64,000 nt of DNA from Dokdonia sp. Dokd-P16 (GTDB lineage: Bacteria > Bacteroidota > Bacteroidia > Flavobacteriales > Flavobacteriaceae). The stretch is from NCBI RefSeq assembly GCF_003095655.1, contig NZ_CP029151.1, forward strand, positions 2,541,001 through 2,605,000, in the 5' to 3' direction. Of the stretch, positions 1 to 9,182 are shown in pieces (position 1 is the stretch's first letter; every line of letters begins with the position of its first letter). The position numbers and the translations under genes are program-made. Under the pieces are notes generated by a model. That model did no database searches and was not told where the DNA came from. It saw only the letters and a program-made list of their open reading frames with translations.

Positions 1-1507
1 AAATGACGATGTGCTTAGAACCTTATTTGCAAAGCGATTTAAGACAACACAAAGACCATTTTTAGACATTTATGGAGTAAGAGTGAATGATAAGAATGAA
101 CTCGCTGGTGAAGCGGTTAGACTTGAGCAAGGAGTAAACTCGCCGTTGCATGATGGTAATCTATGTTTTAATACAGCTGGAGATGAGATGTACCTATCTC
201 GTAGTGCTTATGAAAACGGAGATAGTGGGAAGATTTTTGATGAGGAAGGGACTAATAGAGTTCATCTTTATAAAAGTGTTCGCATAGATGGAATATGGAG
301 AGAAGCAGAGCGTCTGTCATTTGTAAATGAAAATTACTCTTACATGCATCCTACACTTACTAGAGATGGAAAGCGCTTGTACTTTGCCTCAGATATGGAA
401 GGAGGCCTTGGTGGTTTTGATATCTACTATGTAACCGTACAGCTAGACGGTACGTATAGTACACCAGTAAATTTAGGGCCTACTATCAATACTATTCATA
501 GAGAGCAATTTCCATTTGTTTCAAACACAGGAGATTTATATTTTGCTACAGATGGACGTTTGGGTTTAGGTTTGCTTGATATTTTTGTAGCACCACTTAC
601 CGTAAAAGGATTTACAGAGCCTATTAACTTAGGAGCACCTATAAATTCTAGATACGACGATTTTAGTTTAAGCTACTATTCTGATAATAACGGATTGTAT
701 GCCACTAATCGTAACGGAACTGATGATGATATCTATAGTTTTGTACAAACTGGAGAAATCATAACTCGCGAGTTTAAAACTCAGTTTGAGGTACGTGACG
801 CAGATACTGATGAGCTTATCTCAGATGCAGCAATACAGATCCTAGGATATCAAGGTAAAGAAGTTTATGCAGACCGTAAGGAGGATGCTGCACCTTTCCA
901 AGTGCCACTTACTGTAGATGATTATACGTTTATAGCTTCTGGAGATAATCATGAAGAAGGACGTATGGATATTCAAATAAGAGGCTTACAGACGGCACCT
1001 TATGTAATCAAAGTAAAGAGAATATTTACAGATAGTGAGCTTGCTCTTATGAAAGAGAAAAATCTTTCTAAAGAGCTTAAAGAGAAAGATCCAAGTCGTT
1101 TTGAGTTGCTTACAGATGTGAATGCACCACAGGTTGTGGAGAAAGAGGGTAAGCTATATATGGATGTAGCTCCTATTTATTTTGATTTTGATTTATATGT
1201 GGTACGTGAAGATTCACGAGTTGTACTTGATAGACTGGCTGCTAAGCTTACCAAATACAAGCGCATTAAAATAAAAATTAGCTCTCACACAGATAGTCGT
1301 GGTCCAGCAGCTTACAATATGCCGCTATCAGAAAAAAGAGCAAAAAGCACCTTTGACTATCTAGTTAGTAAAGGAATCGATGCTTCAAGAATACAATATC
1401 AAGGATATGGCGATACACAGCCTGTGATTAACTGTCCTGTAGGTAAATGTACAGAAGATGATCATCAGCTTAACAGGCGTAGTGAATTTGAAATCACTGG
1501 CTATTAA
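1..1507 (+). CDS. OmpA-family envelope protein with PD40 repeats (5' partial)
   Basis: The reading frame is open back to base 2, so the true start lies before the window and the GTG at 11 is not a convincing start. The N-terminal half carries WD40-like/PD40 propeller motifs (repeats around TRDGKRLYFASD and SNTGDLYFATDG). The middle is a carboxypeptidase-regulatory-like region (FEVRDADTDELISDA). The last 120 residues are an OmpA peptidoglycan-binding domain (YFDFD, SSHTDSRG, LSEKRAKS, YGDTQP, NRRSEFE). Proteins of this layout in flavobacteria tether the outer membrane to the cell wall and include PorE-like components of type IX secretion. That specific role is inference; the OmpA domain is certain. 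A strong terminator follows. Confidence 0.85.
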   Translation, partial: NDDVLRTLFAKRFKTTQRPFLDIYGVRVNDKNELAGEAVRLEQGVNSPLHDGNLCFNTAGDEMYLSRSAYENGDSGKIFDEEGTNRVHLYKSVRIDGIWREAERLSFVNENYSYMHPTLTRDGKRLYFASDMEGGLGGFDIYYVTVQLDGTYSTPVNLGPTINTIHREQFPFVSNTGDLYFATDGRLGLGLLDIFVAPLTVKGFTEPINLGAPINSRYDDFSLSYYSDNNGLYATNRNGTDDDIYSFVQTGEIITREFKTQFEVRDADTDELISDAAIQILGYQGKEVYADRKEDAAPFQVPLTVDDYTFIASGDNHEEGRMDIQIRGLQTAPYVIKVKRIFTDSELALMKEKNLSKELKEKDPSRFELLTDVNAPQVVEKEGKLYMDVAPIYFDFDLYVVREDSRVVLDRLAAKLTKYKRIKIKISSHTDSRGPAAYNMPLSEKRAKSTFDYLVSKGIDASRIQYQGYGDTQPVINCPVGKCTEDDHQLNRRSEFEITGY

Positions 1508-1527
1508 TAAGCATTTCGTAAATTAAC

Positions 1528-1563
1528 AAAATCGGCAATTCAATGAGTTGCCGATTTTTTTTT
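1528..1563 (+). terminator. Rho-independent terminator after the OmpA-family gene
   Basis: Stem AAAATCGGCAA / TTGCCGATTTT with a short loop, followed by a T run. It begins 20 bases after the stop codon. Confidence 0.85.
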
Positions 1564-1566
1564 ATT

Positions 1567-1588
1567 TTACGCTTTCGCGAAAGCGTAA
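1567..1588. repeat. TTTCGCGAAA palindrome, 22-bp perfect copy
   Basis: Perfect palindrome centred on TTTCGCGAAA, between the terminator and the stop of the next (minus) gene. It belongs to the interspersed family described in the findings. Confidence 0.9.
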
Positions 1589-1602
1589 CCTACACCATTA
1601 AT

Positions 1603-2262
1603 TTACTCATCCAGAGCAGTTAATATCTTTGGGAAGAATGATGTGTGGACCTCATGAATACCAGAAAAGACAACGACTTCAAGGCGATTTCCAAAAAGAG
1701 CAGAACCCTTAAGTTGTTGTTCTGTGACACGAGCTTCTGTAACATACTCATCCTTATCTCCATAAAGATAAATAACAGGAGTAGCGGTGGAAAGATGCTC
1801 AAAATCCGTCGGATTTAACTCGGCTGGTATGGCACCAGAATGTAGCAAAAGATAAGAGCAATCTATTTTTCTAGAAGCAATCCATCTGGTGACTATGGAT
1901 ACTCCTTGAGAATACCCCATCAAGATCACGTTTACGGCACTTTTATCTATAGATGCTAGTTCTGCACTCCATACTTCATCAAGGTAGTTAAAAACATTGT
2001 TCTTATCTGTTTCTGTATTTTCCTTAGTAAGCCAGCTAGCGCCTACATATTTAAAGCGTTTATCTTGATAATATTTACTAGGTGCTTGTGGGGCTATGAT
2101 GTAATTTTCTTCTGGAGGAAGCTCCTTGAAGTAATTGATAAAATACCTTGAGAGGTAACCCATGCCGTGAAAAACAAACCAAACATTCTTAGTTTTTTCT
2201 GTTAGCTCGTTAAGGGTGGAGTACGTATTAGTATGTGCGTAGGGGATATTTTTTTCTGTCAT
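1603..2262 (-). CDS. Alpha/beta hydrolase, phospholipase/carboxylesterase-like
   Basis: 219 residues, cytosolic (no signal peptide). The fold is shown by the oxyanion-region strand FVFHGMGY (about 29-36) and the nucleophile elbow GYSQG with Ser118. Asp169 or Asp171 (YGDKDEY) and His203 (GIHEV) are plausible remaining triad members. Length and motif order fit the carboxylesterase/lysophospholipase (dienelactone hydrolase-like) group. The substrate cannot be told. It stands alone, convergent with the OmpA-type gene. Confidence 0.8.
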   Translation of the reverse strand: MTEKNIPYAHTNTYSTLNELTEKTKNVWFVFHGMGYLSRYFINYFKELPPEENYIIAPQAPSKYYQDKRFKYVGASWLTKENTETDKNNVFNYLDEVWSAELASIDKSAVNVILMGYSQGVSIVTRWIASRKIDCSYLLLHSGAIPAELNPTDFEHLSTATPVIYLYGDKDEYVTEARVTEQQLKGSALFGNRLEVVVFSGIHEVHTSFFPKILTALDE

Positions 2263-2319
2263 AAAAAGTGTTCAATTTTATAGGATAAATGTTTTAAGGT
2301 GATCTCACAATATTGCATA

Positions 2320-2352
2320 AAAAAAACCACTCAAGGAGTGGTTTTTAAAAAA
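2320..2352 (-). terminator. Terminator of the small GNAT-family gene
   Basis: Stem AAACCACTC / GAGTGGTTT flanked by A and T runs, just beyond the stop codon of the minus-strand gene at 2365. The A/T symmetry could serve both strands. Confidence 0.8.
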
Positions 2353-2364
2353 GAATACTACTAC

Positions 2365-2664
2365 CTATATGTTAATTCCTACAGGTAGTAATTTTTTGTA
2401 TTTACGTCTGTTAGAACGCATGAATTTTGCAATTTCAGGACTCGTAGGAACGAGGTTTATTTCTCTCTCTGCAACTTCATTAAATACTGCTATAATAAAT
2501 TCATTCATGTGCTCTTCTGTGCCTTCTGGCATGAAGATTTTTGTCAGGAAGATTTTACGCTCTTGTAACGAGTATTCAATTTTTGCCATTTTGCCTGCAA
2601 ATGTTGCTTCAAACTGTCTTTGGAACTCATTATCTGTCAATTCAACTGCTGTCGTCGCTTCCAT
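2365..2664 (-). CDS. Small GNAT-like N-acetyltransferase (YjdJ/PF14542 type)
   Basis: 99 residues. The pattern GKMAKIEYSLQERKIFLTKIFMPEG, followed by a helix (FIIAVFNEVAERE) and then LVPTSPEIAKFMRSN, matches the minimal GNAT fold of the PF14542 family (strand, acidic EY, substrate loop, CoA helix, P-x-C/S-x-x-x-x-F). The overlapping + strand frame is a shadow. The substrate is unknown. About 200 bases of AT-rich sequence without a gene precede its start; I see no other feature there. Confidence 0.65.
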   Translation of the reverse strand: MEATTAVELTDNEFQRQFEATFAGKMAKIEYSLQERKIFLTKIFMPEGTEEHMNEFIIAVFNEVAEREINLVPTSPEIAKFMRSNRRKYKKLLPVGINI

Positions 2665-2865
2665 AAATTTTGAAAAATATTTAAAGTATTTGTAAAATTA
2701 TTAACGGGGTTATTAGAAATCTCTCCTTAATTTTGACCCCTAAGAGGCAAGAAATAATAAGATAATTAAATCTTAATGATTTCTTTTTGAGAAAGTCTTG
2801 CAAATGTATAAAAAATTCCCGAAATAGAGCGCTTCACTTATGTTAAACCCTTACTTATAAGTTAG

Positions 2866-3534
2866 ATGACGCACGTGTATTTAATGCCTGGTATGGCGGC
2901 CAATCCTTCTATTTTTGAGAATATAAAGTTACCAGAGGATTCTTATCAAATTCATCTACTAGAATGGTTCATTCCAGAGGTAAATGAGTCGCTACAAGAC
3001 TATGCTTTGAGAATGACCACTCATATTAATCATGACAATATTGTATTGCTAGGCGTTAGTTTTGGCGGGATACTCGTACAAGAAATGGCAAAGCATATTG
3101 AGGTGGCAAAGCTTGTCATTGTGAGTAGTGTTAAGACTAAGCATGAGTTGCCACGTAGAATGAAGCTTTCGCGAAAGCTAAAATTGTACAACTTGCTGCC
3201 TACGAGATTAGTGGAAGATATAGATACACTAGCAAAATATGCCTTTGGCGAGACCATAAAAAATAGAGTGGCGCTATATAAAAAGTATTTATCTATGAAT
3301 GATAGAAGATACTTGAGTTGGGCCGTAAAAGAGATGGTCTGTTGGGACCAAGAAACCGCCCCGACAGGAATTATTCACATACACGGAAGTGCAGATAAGG
3401 TCTTCCCGTTGAAATATATAAATAACTGTATAAATATTGAAGGAGGAACTCACATTATGGTGATAACTCGAGCAAAATGGTTTAATAAAAACTTAATCGA
3501 ACTAATTGAAAATGATTACATTGATTTAAAATAG
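2866..3534 (+). CDS. Alpha/beta hydrolase
   Basis: 222 residues, no signal peptide. The strand VYLMPGMAA is followed by the nucleophile elbow GVSFGG (Ser65), a late Asp (HGSADKVFP) and a late His (GGTHIMV), giving a complete Ser-Asp-His triad. Its 3' end lies 5 bases before the lytic transglycosylase start, so the two are probably cotranscribed. One TTTCGCGAAA palindrome lies inside the gene at 3164-3179, read in the frame that gives Leu-Ser-Arg-Lys. The substrate is unknown. Confidence 0.75.
   Translation: MTHVYLMPGMAANPSIFENIKLPEDSYQIHLLEWFIPEVNESLQDYALRMTTHINHDNIVLLGVSFGGILVQEMAKHIEVAKLVIVSSVKTKHELPRRMKLSRKLKLYNLLPTRLVEDIDTLAKYAFGETIKNRVALYKKYLSMNDRRYLSWAVKEMVCWDQETAPTGIIHIHGSADKVFPLKYINNCINIEGGTHIMVITRAKWFNKNLIELIENDYIDLK
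3164..3179. repeat. TTTCGCGAAA palindrome inside a hydrolase gene
   Basis: Sixteen-base palindrome AGCTTTCGCGAAAGCT within coding sequence, in a different frame from the three other coding copies. Confidence 0.9.
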
Positions 3535-3539
3535 AAAAG

Positions 3540-4505
3540 ATGATGATAATGATAAAGAAAGTTGTTGCAGGTATCGCAGTAGTAGCTATTGCAGGCCTAG
3601 TTATAAATTCTGCGCAGGCACCACAAGAAGAAGTAGTAGAAGAAAAAGGTGAGGTGCAGAATGAAAAAATGGCATCAAAAAAGTTGCTTAATGACTATAA
3701 CGTATATGCGATCCCAATGCCAGACGGATTGAACTTTGCAGGAGAGGCAGTTCCTGTAGAAAATCCTGACATTAGAGAACGTATGGATCGTGAGCTTTTG
3801 GTTAATACTTACTGGCAGTCTAACGCGCTGCTCATTTTTAAAAGAGCAAATAAGTATTTTCCAACGATAGAAAAGATTCTAGCAGAAGAAGGTGTGCCAG
3901 ATGATCTTAAATATCTAGCAGTAATTGAAAGCGGACTAACACAAGCAGTTTCTCCTGCTAGAGCCACTGGTTTCTGGCAAATTCTAAAAGAAACTGGAAG
4001 AGAATACGGTCTAGAGGTAAATGATAACGTAGACGAGAGATATCATGTGGAGAAGTCTACACGTGCTGCTTGTAAATATTTAAAGCAGTCTAAGGAGAAA
4101 TTTGGTAGCTGGACGGCTGCTGCAGCAGCTTATAATGCTGGTAATTATGGTGTTTCTCGTCGTTTTAAAGAGCAAAATGTACAAGACTATTATGATTTGC
4201 TTTTAGGAGAAGAAACGGGTCGTTACGTATTTAGAATTATTGCTCTTAAGGAGATTTTAAGCAATCCAAAGAAGTATGGTTTCAACTTTAGAGCAGAGGA
4301 TTTATATGCAGAGGTACCTACATATAAGGTAGAAGTAGATACAGCAGTGACAGATTTTGTAAAATTTGCAGAGCGTTTTGATATTAATTATAAGCTTCTT
4401 AAACTTCACAACCCTTGGTTGCGTGAGACTAAACTTAATAATAGTTCAGGAAAGAAATATTATATAGAGATACCAGAAAAGGGTACTTATACGCTAGGTA
4501 GATAA
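3540..4505 (+). CDS. Membrane-anchored lytic murein transglycosylase (SLT family, MltD-like)
   Basis: 321 residues. It cleaves the MurNAc-GlcNAc bond of peptidoglycan. An N-terminal hydrophobic segment (about 5-25) is followed by an acidic linker and then an SLT domain: catalytic Glu130 in AVIESG, SPARATGFWQ, and the AAAAAYNAG motif. The C-terminal region (VDTAVTDFVKFAERF) may be a LysM-like wall-binding part. Three in-frame ATG codons occur at 3540, 3543 and 3549; AGAAAAG just upstream could serve any of them. A hairpin terminator follows. Confidence 0.88.
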   Translation: MMIMIKKVVAGIAVVAIAGLVINSAQAPQEEVVEEKGEVQNEKMASKKLLNDYNVYAIPMPDGLNFAGEAVPVENPDIRERMDRELLVNTYWQSNALLIFKRANKYFPTIEKILAEEGVPDDLKYLAVIESGLTQAVSPARATGFWQILKETGREYGLEVNDNVDERYHVEKSTRAACKYLKQSKEKFGSWTAAAAAYNAGNYGVSRRFKEQNVQDYYDLLLGEETGRYVFRIIALKEILSNPKKYGFNFRAEDLYAEVPTYKVEVDTAVTDFVKFAERFDINYKLLKLHNPWLRETKLNNSSGKKYYIEIPEKGTYTLGR

Positions 4506-4530
4506 TATAGATAGCTAGTTATTTATTTGA

Positions 4531-4570
4531 TAGGCATCTCATTTTGTAAAATGAGATGCCTATTTTTATT
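4531..4570 (+). terminator. Terminator after the lytic transglycosylase
   Basis: Stem TAGGCATCTCATTTT / AATGAGATGCCTA with a four-base loop, then TTTTTATTT. Confidence 0.9.
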
Positions 4571-4618
4571 TATAAGACTCGCTAATATGGTATTTTTATT
4601 GAATCAAAATTTAATGTA

Positions 4619-4987
4619 ATGAATGCATCAGTTATTATAGCGCTTATAGCCATAGGTCTTATTGCCGGAGTCTTGAGTGGTATTATGGGAGTAGGTGGAG
4701 GTGTTATTATGATTCCTCTTATGATTATGTTACTGCACTTTAATCAGCATGAAGCTCAAGGCACGAGTCTTGCTGTACTTGCAGTTCCGGTAACATTTCT
4801 TGCTGCTTATAATTACTATAACGAAGGCTATGTAAACTGGAAATATGCTGCGGTTATCGCTGTGTTTTTTGTGGTAGGCGGGTTTCTAGGATCTAAACTA
4901 GCTGTAAATCTTGATCAAAAAACGCTTAAAAGAATCTTTGGAGCGGTACTTCTCGTTCTTTCTATAAAAATGCTGTGGGGTAAATAA
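4619..4987 (+). CDS. Half-size TauE/SafE-family membrane transporter
   Basis: 122 residues with about four membrane helices. It has the TauE/SafE signature GVLSGIMGVGGGVIMIPLM (residues 17-35), then GTSLAVLAVPVT, and the closing LKRIFGAVLLVLSIKM. Usual family members have about 250 residues made of two such halves. This protein has one half and would need to act as a dimer if it transports. Anion or sulfite/organosulfonate export is the family role; the substrate here is unknown. Confidence 0.8.
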   Translation: MNASVIIALIAIGLIAGVLSGIMGVGGGVIMIPLMIMLLHFNQHEAQGTSLAVLAVPVTFLAAYNYYNEGYVNWKYAAVIAVFFVVGGFLGSKLAVNLDQKTLKRIFGAVLLVLSIKMLWGK

Positions 4988-4990
4988 CTA

Positions 4991-5683
4991 CTAATTGATA
5001 ACTATAGGGTCATCACTTAGTAGTTGCTGGTTGTACAGTAACTCTGTGAGCATCCCTTTATATAGTTCAAAATTATTTGCAGTAGATAATGCCTCATCTT
5101 GAGACAGCTTGTTAGATAGACGTCTTTTAATATCTATAATTTCCTTATCAGAAGTAATGGTATAAGCAAGAGGAAGCCCTAAAGAATGCTTAAGGTTCTT
5201 GATAACCAAAGAGTAATTATTCTCAGAATCATCAACATAAAGTATGTCTATATTACGATTGTAGTCTTTACTTAATTTTTTTACTTGCTTAACATCTCCC
5301 CAAAATAGGAGTACAATCGCTACATCATCACCATATTGATTTGCCAGCTCGTTAAGAGCTGCTTGTTCTCCTTTGCTGCTTATTCTCCAGCTAGAGTAGG
5401 TGAGTAGCATTACAGGTTTGTTATAATCTGCTAAAGCTTTACTTTTCTTTGAAGTAGTTTTAACCTTAAAGTTATTCATTAAGGATCCCACAAGTTTATC
5501 CTCTACAAGATCATCAAAAAGCTCTTTGACTTTATCTTGTTCAAGATTCCTAATAGCTTCTTCTGCTTGTAATAAATATGAAGGAAGGTGAGCATCTAGT
5601 GCCTCAGAAAAGAACATCTGAGAGTTCTGTGCTGTTAGGTTAGTTAATGCAGTAAATACGAGTAAAAGTAAAAATTTTCTCAT
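4991..5683 (-). CDS. Secreted thioredoxin-fold protein lacking the CxxC motif
   Basis: 230 residues with a signal peptide (about 1-18, ending LTAQ). The central part resembles a TlpA/thioredoxin-like fold: strand PVMLLTYSSW, helix GEQAALNELANQYGDD, strand VAIVLLFWG, and a cis-Pro-like LGLPLAYTIT. The active-site position reads SSWRISSKG, with no cysteine, so it should have no redox activity. It may be a scaffold or binding derivative. It is convergent with the TauE gene with only 3 bases between the stops. The 210 bases upstream hold no gene I can support. Confidence 0.6.
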   Translation of the reverse strand: MRKFLLLLVFTALTNLTAQNSQMFFSEALDAHLPSYLLQAEEAIRNLEQDKVKELFDDLVEDKLVGSLMNNFKVKTTSKKSKALADYNKPVMLLTYSSWRISSKGEQAALNELANQYGDDVAIVLLFWGDVKQVKKLSKDYNRNIDILYVDDSENNYSLVIKNLKHSLGLPLAYTITSDKEIIDIKRRLSNKLSQDEALSTANNFELYKGMLTELLYNQQLLSDDPIVIN

Positions 5684-5893
5684 AGTCTAATGATTTGGGA
5701 CTATAAAGATAGGAGGGTAAAAAGGCGTATAAAAATTTTTTCGCTAACTGACTTATAAATTGGGTTAAAACGCAATATTCTGTACTATATTGGTTTTTTT
5801 GAGTGTATAAAAACCTGATATTTAGCTCTTTTTGTAAGAATATCATATTCTATTTGATTTTCCTTCGTGAAGTTTTACTTCAAATAGTACGTA

Positions 5894-7729
5894 TTAATTA
5901 CCGTCTTTTTTAACGGGTTTTAATAATCTTGGTGTGTTTTTCAGAGTTGGACTCTGCGCCCGATTTGTAGACGTATTTTGATTGCGCTCAATTAGTGCGT
6001 CTTTTTGAATTTTACTCTTTTCATCTAGATTTTCTTGGCCGTATTTTGGCTTATTTTCTTCTCTATTTTCTAGAGTACCTTCTTTAATGTCTGAGCTCGT
6101 AGATAGAGGTATAATTGTAGAGTCATCACTAGTTGAAAAGAAACCTTCATCTATTTCAGGAAGAGGGATACCTTGAATTTTAGTAAGTACAAAAGGAGCT
6201 TCTCCTTTAAAAATATCCTCCTTACTTAGTAGCTCTTCATCACCTCTCCAGTTAAATCCTTCAAAGGTTTGTGGTTCATTCTTAAATTGTGACTCAGGAA
6301 AAATGGTTCCTCCAGGACTTTTAAGTTTATTAATCTCGTCTATCGTATTTTCAAAAAATGTAATTTCTATACGAGCAGAGGTTCCTCTATCTATACCGGT
6401 AAGATCACCGTTTTCTTCACGCATATACATTATGGTTTCTGCGTTGTTTATAATGTCTACTTGCTTGAGTTGATTCTCATTATCAAAAAAGCCATACAGT
6501 TTTTGTCCTTTGACTTGATTAAATCCAGAGATTGTGTCTTTCTGAGCGATAAACGCATTATCAAAAACCTTAAGCGAGTCGATTTTTTCTGTTTCTAGAT
6601 TATTGAGAAGATGAATGCTATCTCCAGTGATTTGGCTCTTCTCACTCCATAGTATAGGCTTTCCTATCATCTGGGTGAGTCCTGTGCGCTGGTTGCTATG
6701 CAGAGAGTCGCTCTTGCCACTCATGTTACTCTTATAAAGTTTTACATTCTTAAAAGCTCGGATAATTCGGTTCTCTGGCTTTCCTGTAAGTAGGAGTCTA
6801 TCTCCATGCACATAAACAGAGTCATTGTCTTCTACTGTGATAGCAACGGCTCGTTGTGTGATTAAAACGGAATCCTTTGCTCTGTACACCTCTGCATAAT
6901 GTCCTTTTACAAGACTTCTATTTAAGGTGTCAAGAACTTTGATGTTGTTAGTGGCACTTGCAAAATTTCTAGTACGGTCAAAATAGAGGCTATCTCCATA
7001 TACCTGCCTATTGTCGTAATCTATTCTCGAGTTTTTTACAAAATAACCATAGTCATTTGCGGTGTCATAAAACCCCCGCTCACAGTATACCTTAGATGTC
7101 GAGCTCGTGATTGTAGTAGGTCCATATAAGTAAGCATGTTCTGGGACGCTGTAAAAATCTAGTTGCTCACTATTAATTACATACTCTGTATTTGTAACTA
7201 CAACATCATTAATGAAAGAAATTTTATCCTGCTCGATATAGTAGCGCCCTACGCGACTAGTAATTTTGCTATTGGGTGAAGTGACAACTCCTCCCGTGCG
7301 ATAATATGCTTGCTGGCTTATGCGGTTAAAGTACATGGTGTCTGTAGTCACTGTAGTAGTATCTTTTTTTAAGAAGACATCACCTGCGGCATAAGCAAAC
7401 TTAGTATCACCATTATATTCTATATATCTACCACGCATCGATATAGAGTCACCTTGCTTTAAGCGTACGTTTCTGTATGCTTTTACAAAGTTCTCATCTT
7501 TGTAATAGAACGCAAGATCGCACCACATTTCGGCGCCTTCGTGTTGTATGTATACTTGCTTGTTGGATTTCTGAAAAATAATTGCACCAGGAAATTCTTC
7601 TTCATTGATGCGTTCAATGTCAGATTCTATGAGGATTTCTTTAGGTTGATTTTGTTGCGCTTTCGCGAAAGCAGAACATAAAAACAATCCAGTAAGTAAA
7701 ATGTAAAAGTAATTTTTCATCAGTGTCAA
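5894..7729 (-). CDS. OstA-like protein (LptA/LptD-N-like beta-jellyroll, envelope)
   Basis: 611 residues with a signal peptide (hydrophobic stretch to about residue 25). Long repeated beta segments of the OstA type are visible (YIEYNGDTKFAYAAGDVFL, YFNRISQQAYYRTGGVV, SLYFDRTRNFASATNN). In Bacteroidetes, OstA-like proteins are taken to be LPS-transport bridge or outer-membrane assembly components. The C-terminal 100 residues are polar and low in complexity. ATG codons at 7729 and 7720 are both possible. The signal peptide contains the peptide AFAKA, encoded by a TTTCGCGAAA palindrome copy at 7659-7672. Confidence 0.8.
   Translation of the reverse strand: MTLMKNYFYILLTGLFLCSAFAKAQQNQPKEILIESDIERINEEEFPGAIIFQKSNKQVYIQHEGAEMWCDLAFYYKDENFVKAYRNVRLKQGDSISMRGRYIEYNGDTKFAYAAGDVFLKKDTTTVTTDTMYFNRISQQAYYRTGGVVTSPNSKITSRVGRYYIEQDKISFINDVVVTNTEYVINSEQLDFYSVPEHAYLYGPTTITSSTSKVYCERGFYDTANDYGYFVKNSRIDYDNRQVYGDSLYFDRTRNFASATNNIKVLDTLNRSLVKGHYAEVYRAKDSVLITQRAVAITVEDNDSVYVHGDRLLLTGKPENRIIRAFKNVKLYKSNMSGKSDSLHSNQRTGLTQMIGKPILWSEKSQITGDSIHLLNNLETEKIDSLKVFDNAFIAQKDTISGFNQVKGQKLYGFFDNENQLKQVDIINNAETIMYMREENGDLTGIDRGTSARIEITFFENTIDEINKLKSPGGTIFPESQFKNEPQTFEGFNWRGDEELLSKEDIFKGEAPFVLTKIQGIPLPEIDEGFFSTSDDSTIIPLSTSSDIKEGTLENREENKPKYGQENLDEKSKIQKDALIERNQNTSTNRAQSPTLKNTPRLLKPVKKDGN
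7659..7672. repeat. TTTCGCGAAA palindrome encoding AFAKA in the OstA-like signal peptide
   Basis: GCTTTCGCGAAAGC in frame, read as Ala-Phe-Ala-Lys-Ala at the signal cleavage region. Confidence 0.9.
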
Positions 7730-7845
7730 AAATAATCAAATTGCCTCCCGAAATCGATAACAGTTTATCAAAAAGCAGTTGATACTGCCTTGTCTCTACG
7801 TTGAGGTATTCTTTTAACGCCGTTTGCTTAAAATAAGTGTATATA

Positions 7846-7876
7846 AAAAGCCTCCAGATTGATATCTGAAGGCTTT
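7846..7876 (-). terminator. Terminator after purA
   Basis: Hairpin AAAAGCCTCCAGAT / ATCTGAAGGCTTT (one mismatch) with flanking A and T runs, just beyond the purA stop. Confidence 0.8.
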
Positions 7877-7900
7877 CTTATAATTTAAATTTGAATACGC

Positions 7901-9175
7901 TTATCTAAGTATCGTTTGTGTACGATCTGGTCCTACAGATACAATCTTAATAGGAGTTTCAAGTTCTTTTTCAAGATAATCTATGTAATCATTAAGAGCT
8001 TTAGGAAGTTGATCTGCAGTAGTCATACCTGTTAGATCTTCTGCCCATCCAGACATCTCTTTATATACTACTTCAACGTTTTCTGGCTCAATATTATAAG
8101 GAAGGTGCTCGATAGTCTCCCCTTTATATTTATATGCAGTACATACTTTCAGCGTTTTAAAACCAGAAAGTACATCACCCTTCATCATCATAAGTTGAGT
8201 AACTCCGTTTACACGAACGGCATATTTAAGAGCTACAAGATCTAACCATCCACAACGACGTGCACGGCCAGTAGTAGCGCCAAATTCATTACCTACGCGT
8301 CCCATAGTCTCACCATCTTCGTCAAAAAGCTCTGTAGGGAATGGTCCAGAACCTACACGAGTTGTGTATGCTTTGAAGATTCCAAATACTTCGCCTATTT
8401 GATTAGGAGCAACACCAAGACCTGTACAAGCTCCTGCTGCTGTGGTATTTGAAGAAGTCACATAAGGATAAGTACCAAAGTCAATATCAAGTAGTGACCC
8501 TTGAGCACCCTCTGCAAGTATAGACTTACCAGATTTTTGTGCTTGGTATAAATACTCTTCTGAATCTATAAACTTAAGTGTCTTAAGTGTTTTTATTGCC
8601 GCAAAGAATTCTGTTTCTAGTTCGTCTAGATCGTAGTCAATTTTTGCATCATAAAAATCAATCATTGAGATATGCTTATCTCTCAATGTAGCATAACGCT
8701 CTTTCCAGTCTGCAAGTTCTAGATCTCCTACTCGTATACCGTTACGGCCAGTTTTATCCATATAAGTAGGACCTATTCCCTTAAGAGTAGAACCTATCTT
8801 TGCTTTTCCTTTTGAAGCTTCAGAAGCTGCATCTAGTAAGCGGTGTGTGGGAAGTATAAGGTGTGCTTTACGAGAGATCACCATTTTTGCTTTATAATCT
8901 AGTCCTTCAAACTTATCAAGATTTTGAAGTTCTTTCTTAAAAATCACAGGATCTATCACAACGCCATTACCTATGACATTCATAGCATTGTCATGAAAAA
9001 TTCCAGAAGGAATCGTATGTAATACGTGCTTTATACCGTCAAATTCAAGAGTGTGACCTGCATTAGGTCCTCCTTGAAAACGTGCAATAATATCGTAGTC
9101 TTTCGTAAGAACGTCTACAATTTTTCCTTTTCCTTCGTCGCCCCATTGGAGGCCCAGTAGTAAGTCTACAGCCAT
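7901..9175 (-). CDS. purA: Adenylosuccinate synthetase
   Basis: 424 residues, the usual length. It joins IMP and aspartate using GTP in AMP synthesis. The N-terminal GTP-binding loop LQWGDEGKGK (about 9-18), GGPNAGHT, the catalytic GIGPTY region, and AEGAQGSLLDIDFGTYPYVTSSN are all present. It is the last gene of a spoT-fur-purA cluster; only 7 bases separate it from the fur stop. Its terminator follows. Confidence 0.98.
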   Translation of the reverse strand: MAVDLLLGLQWGDEGKGKIVDVLTKDYDIIARFQGGPNAGHTLEFDGIKHVLHTIPSGIFHDNAMNVIGNGVVIDPVIFKKELQNLDKFEGLDYKAKMVISRKAHLILPTHRLLDAASEASKGKAKIGSTLKGIGPTYMDKTGRNGIRVGDLELADWKERYATLRDKHISMIDFYDAKIDYDLDELETEFFAAIKTLKTLKFIDSEEYLYQAQKSGKSILAEGAQGSLLDIDFGTYPYVTSSNTTAAGACTGLGVAPNQIGEVFGIFKAYTTRVGSGPFPTELFDEDGETMGRVGNEFGATTGRARRCGWLDLVALKYAVRVNGVTQLMMMKGDVLSGFKTLKVCTAYKYKGETIEHLPYNIEPENVEVVYKEMSGWAEDLTGMTTADQLPKALNDYIDYLEKELETPIKIVSVGPDRTQTILR

Positions 9176-9182
9176 TGTTATG

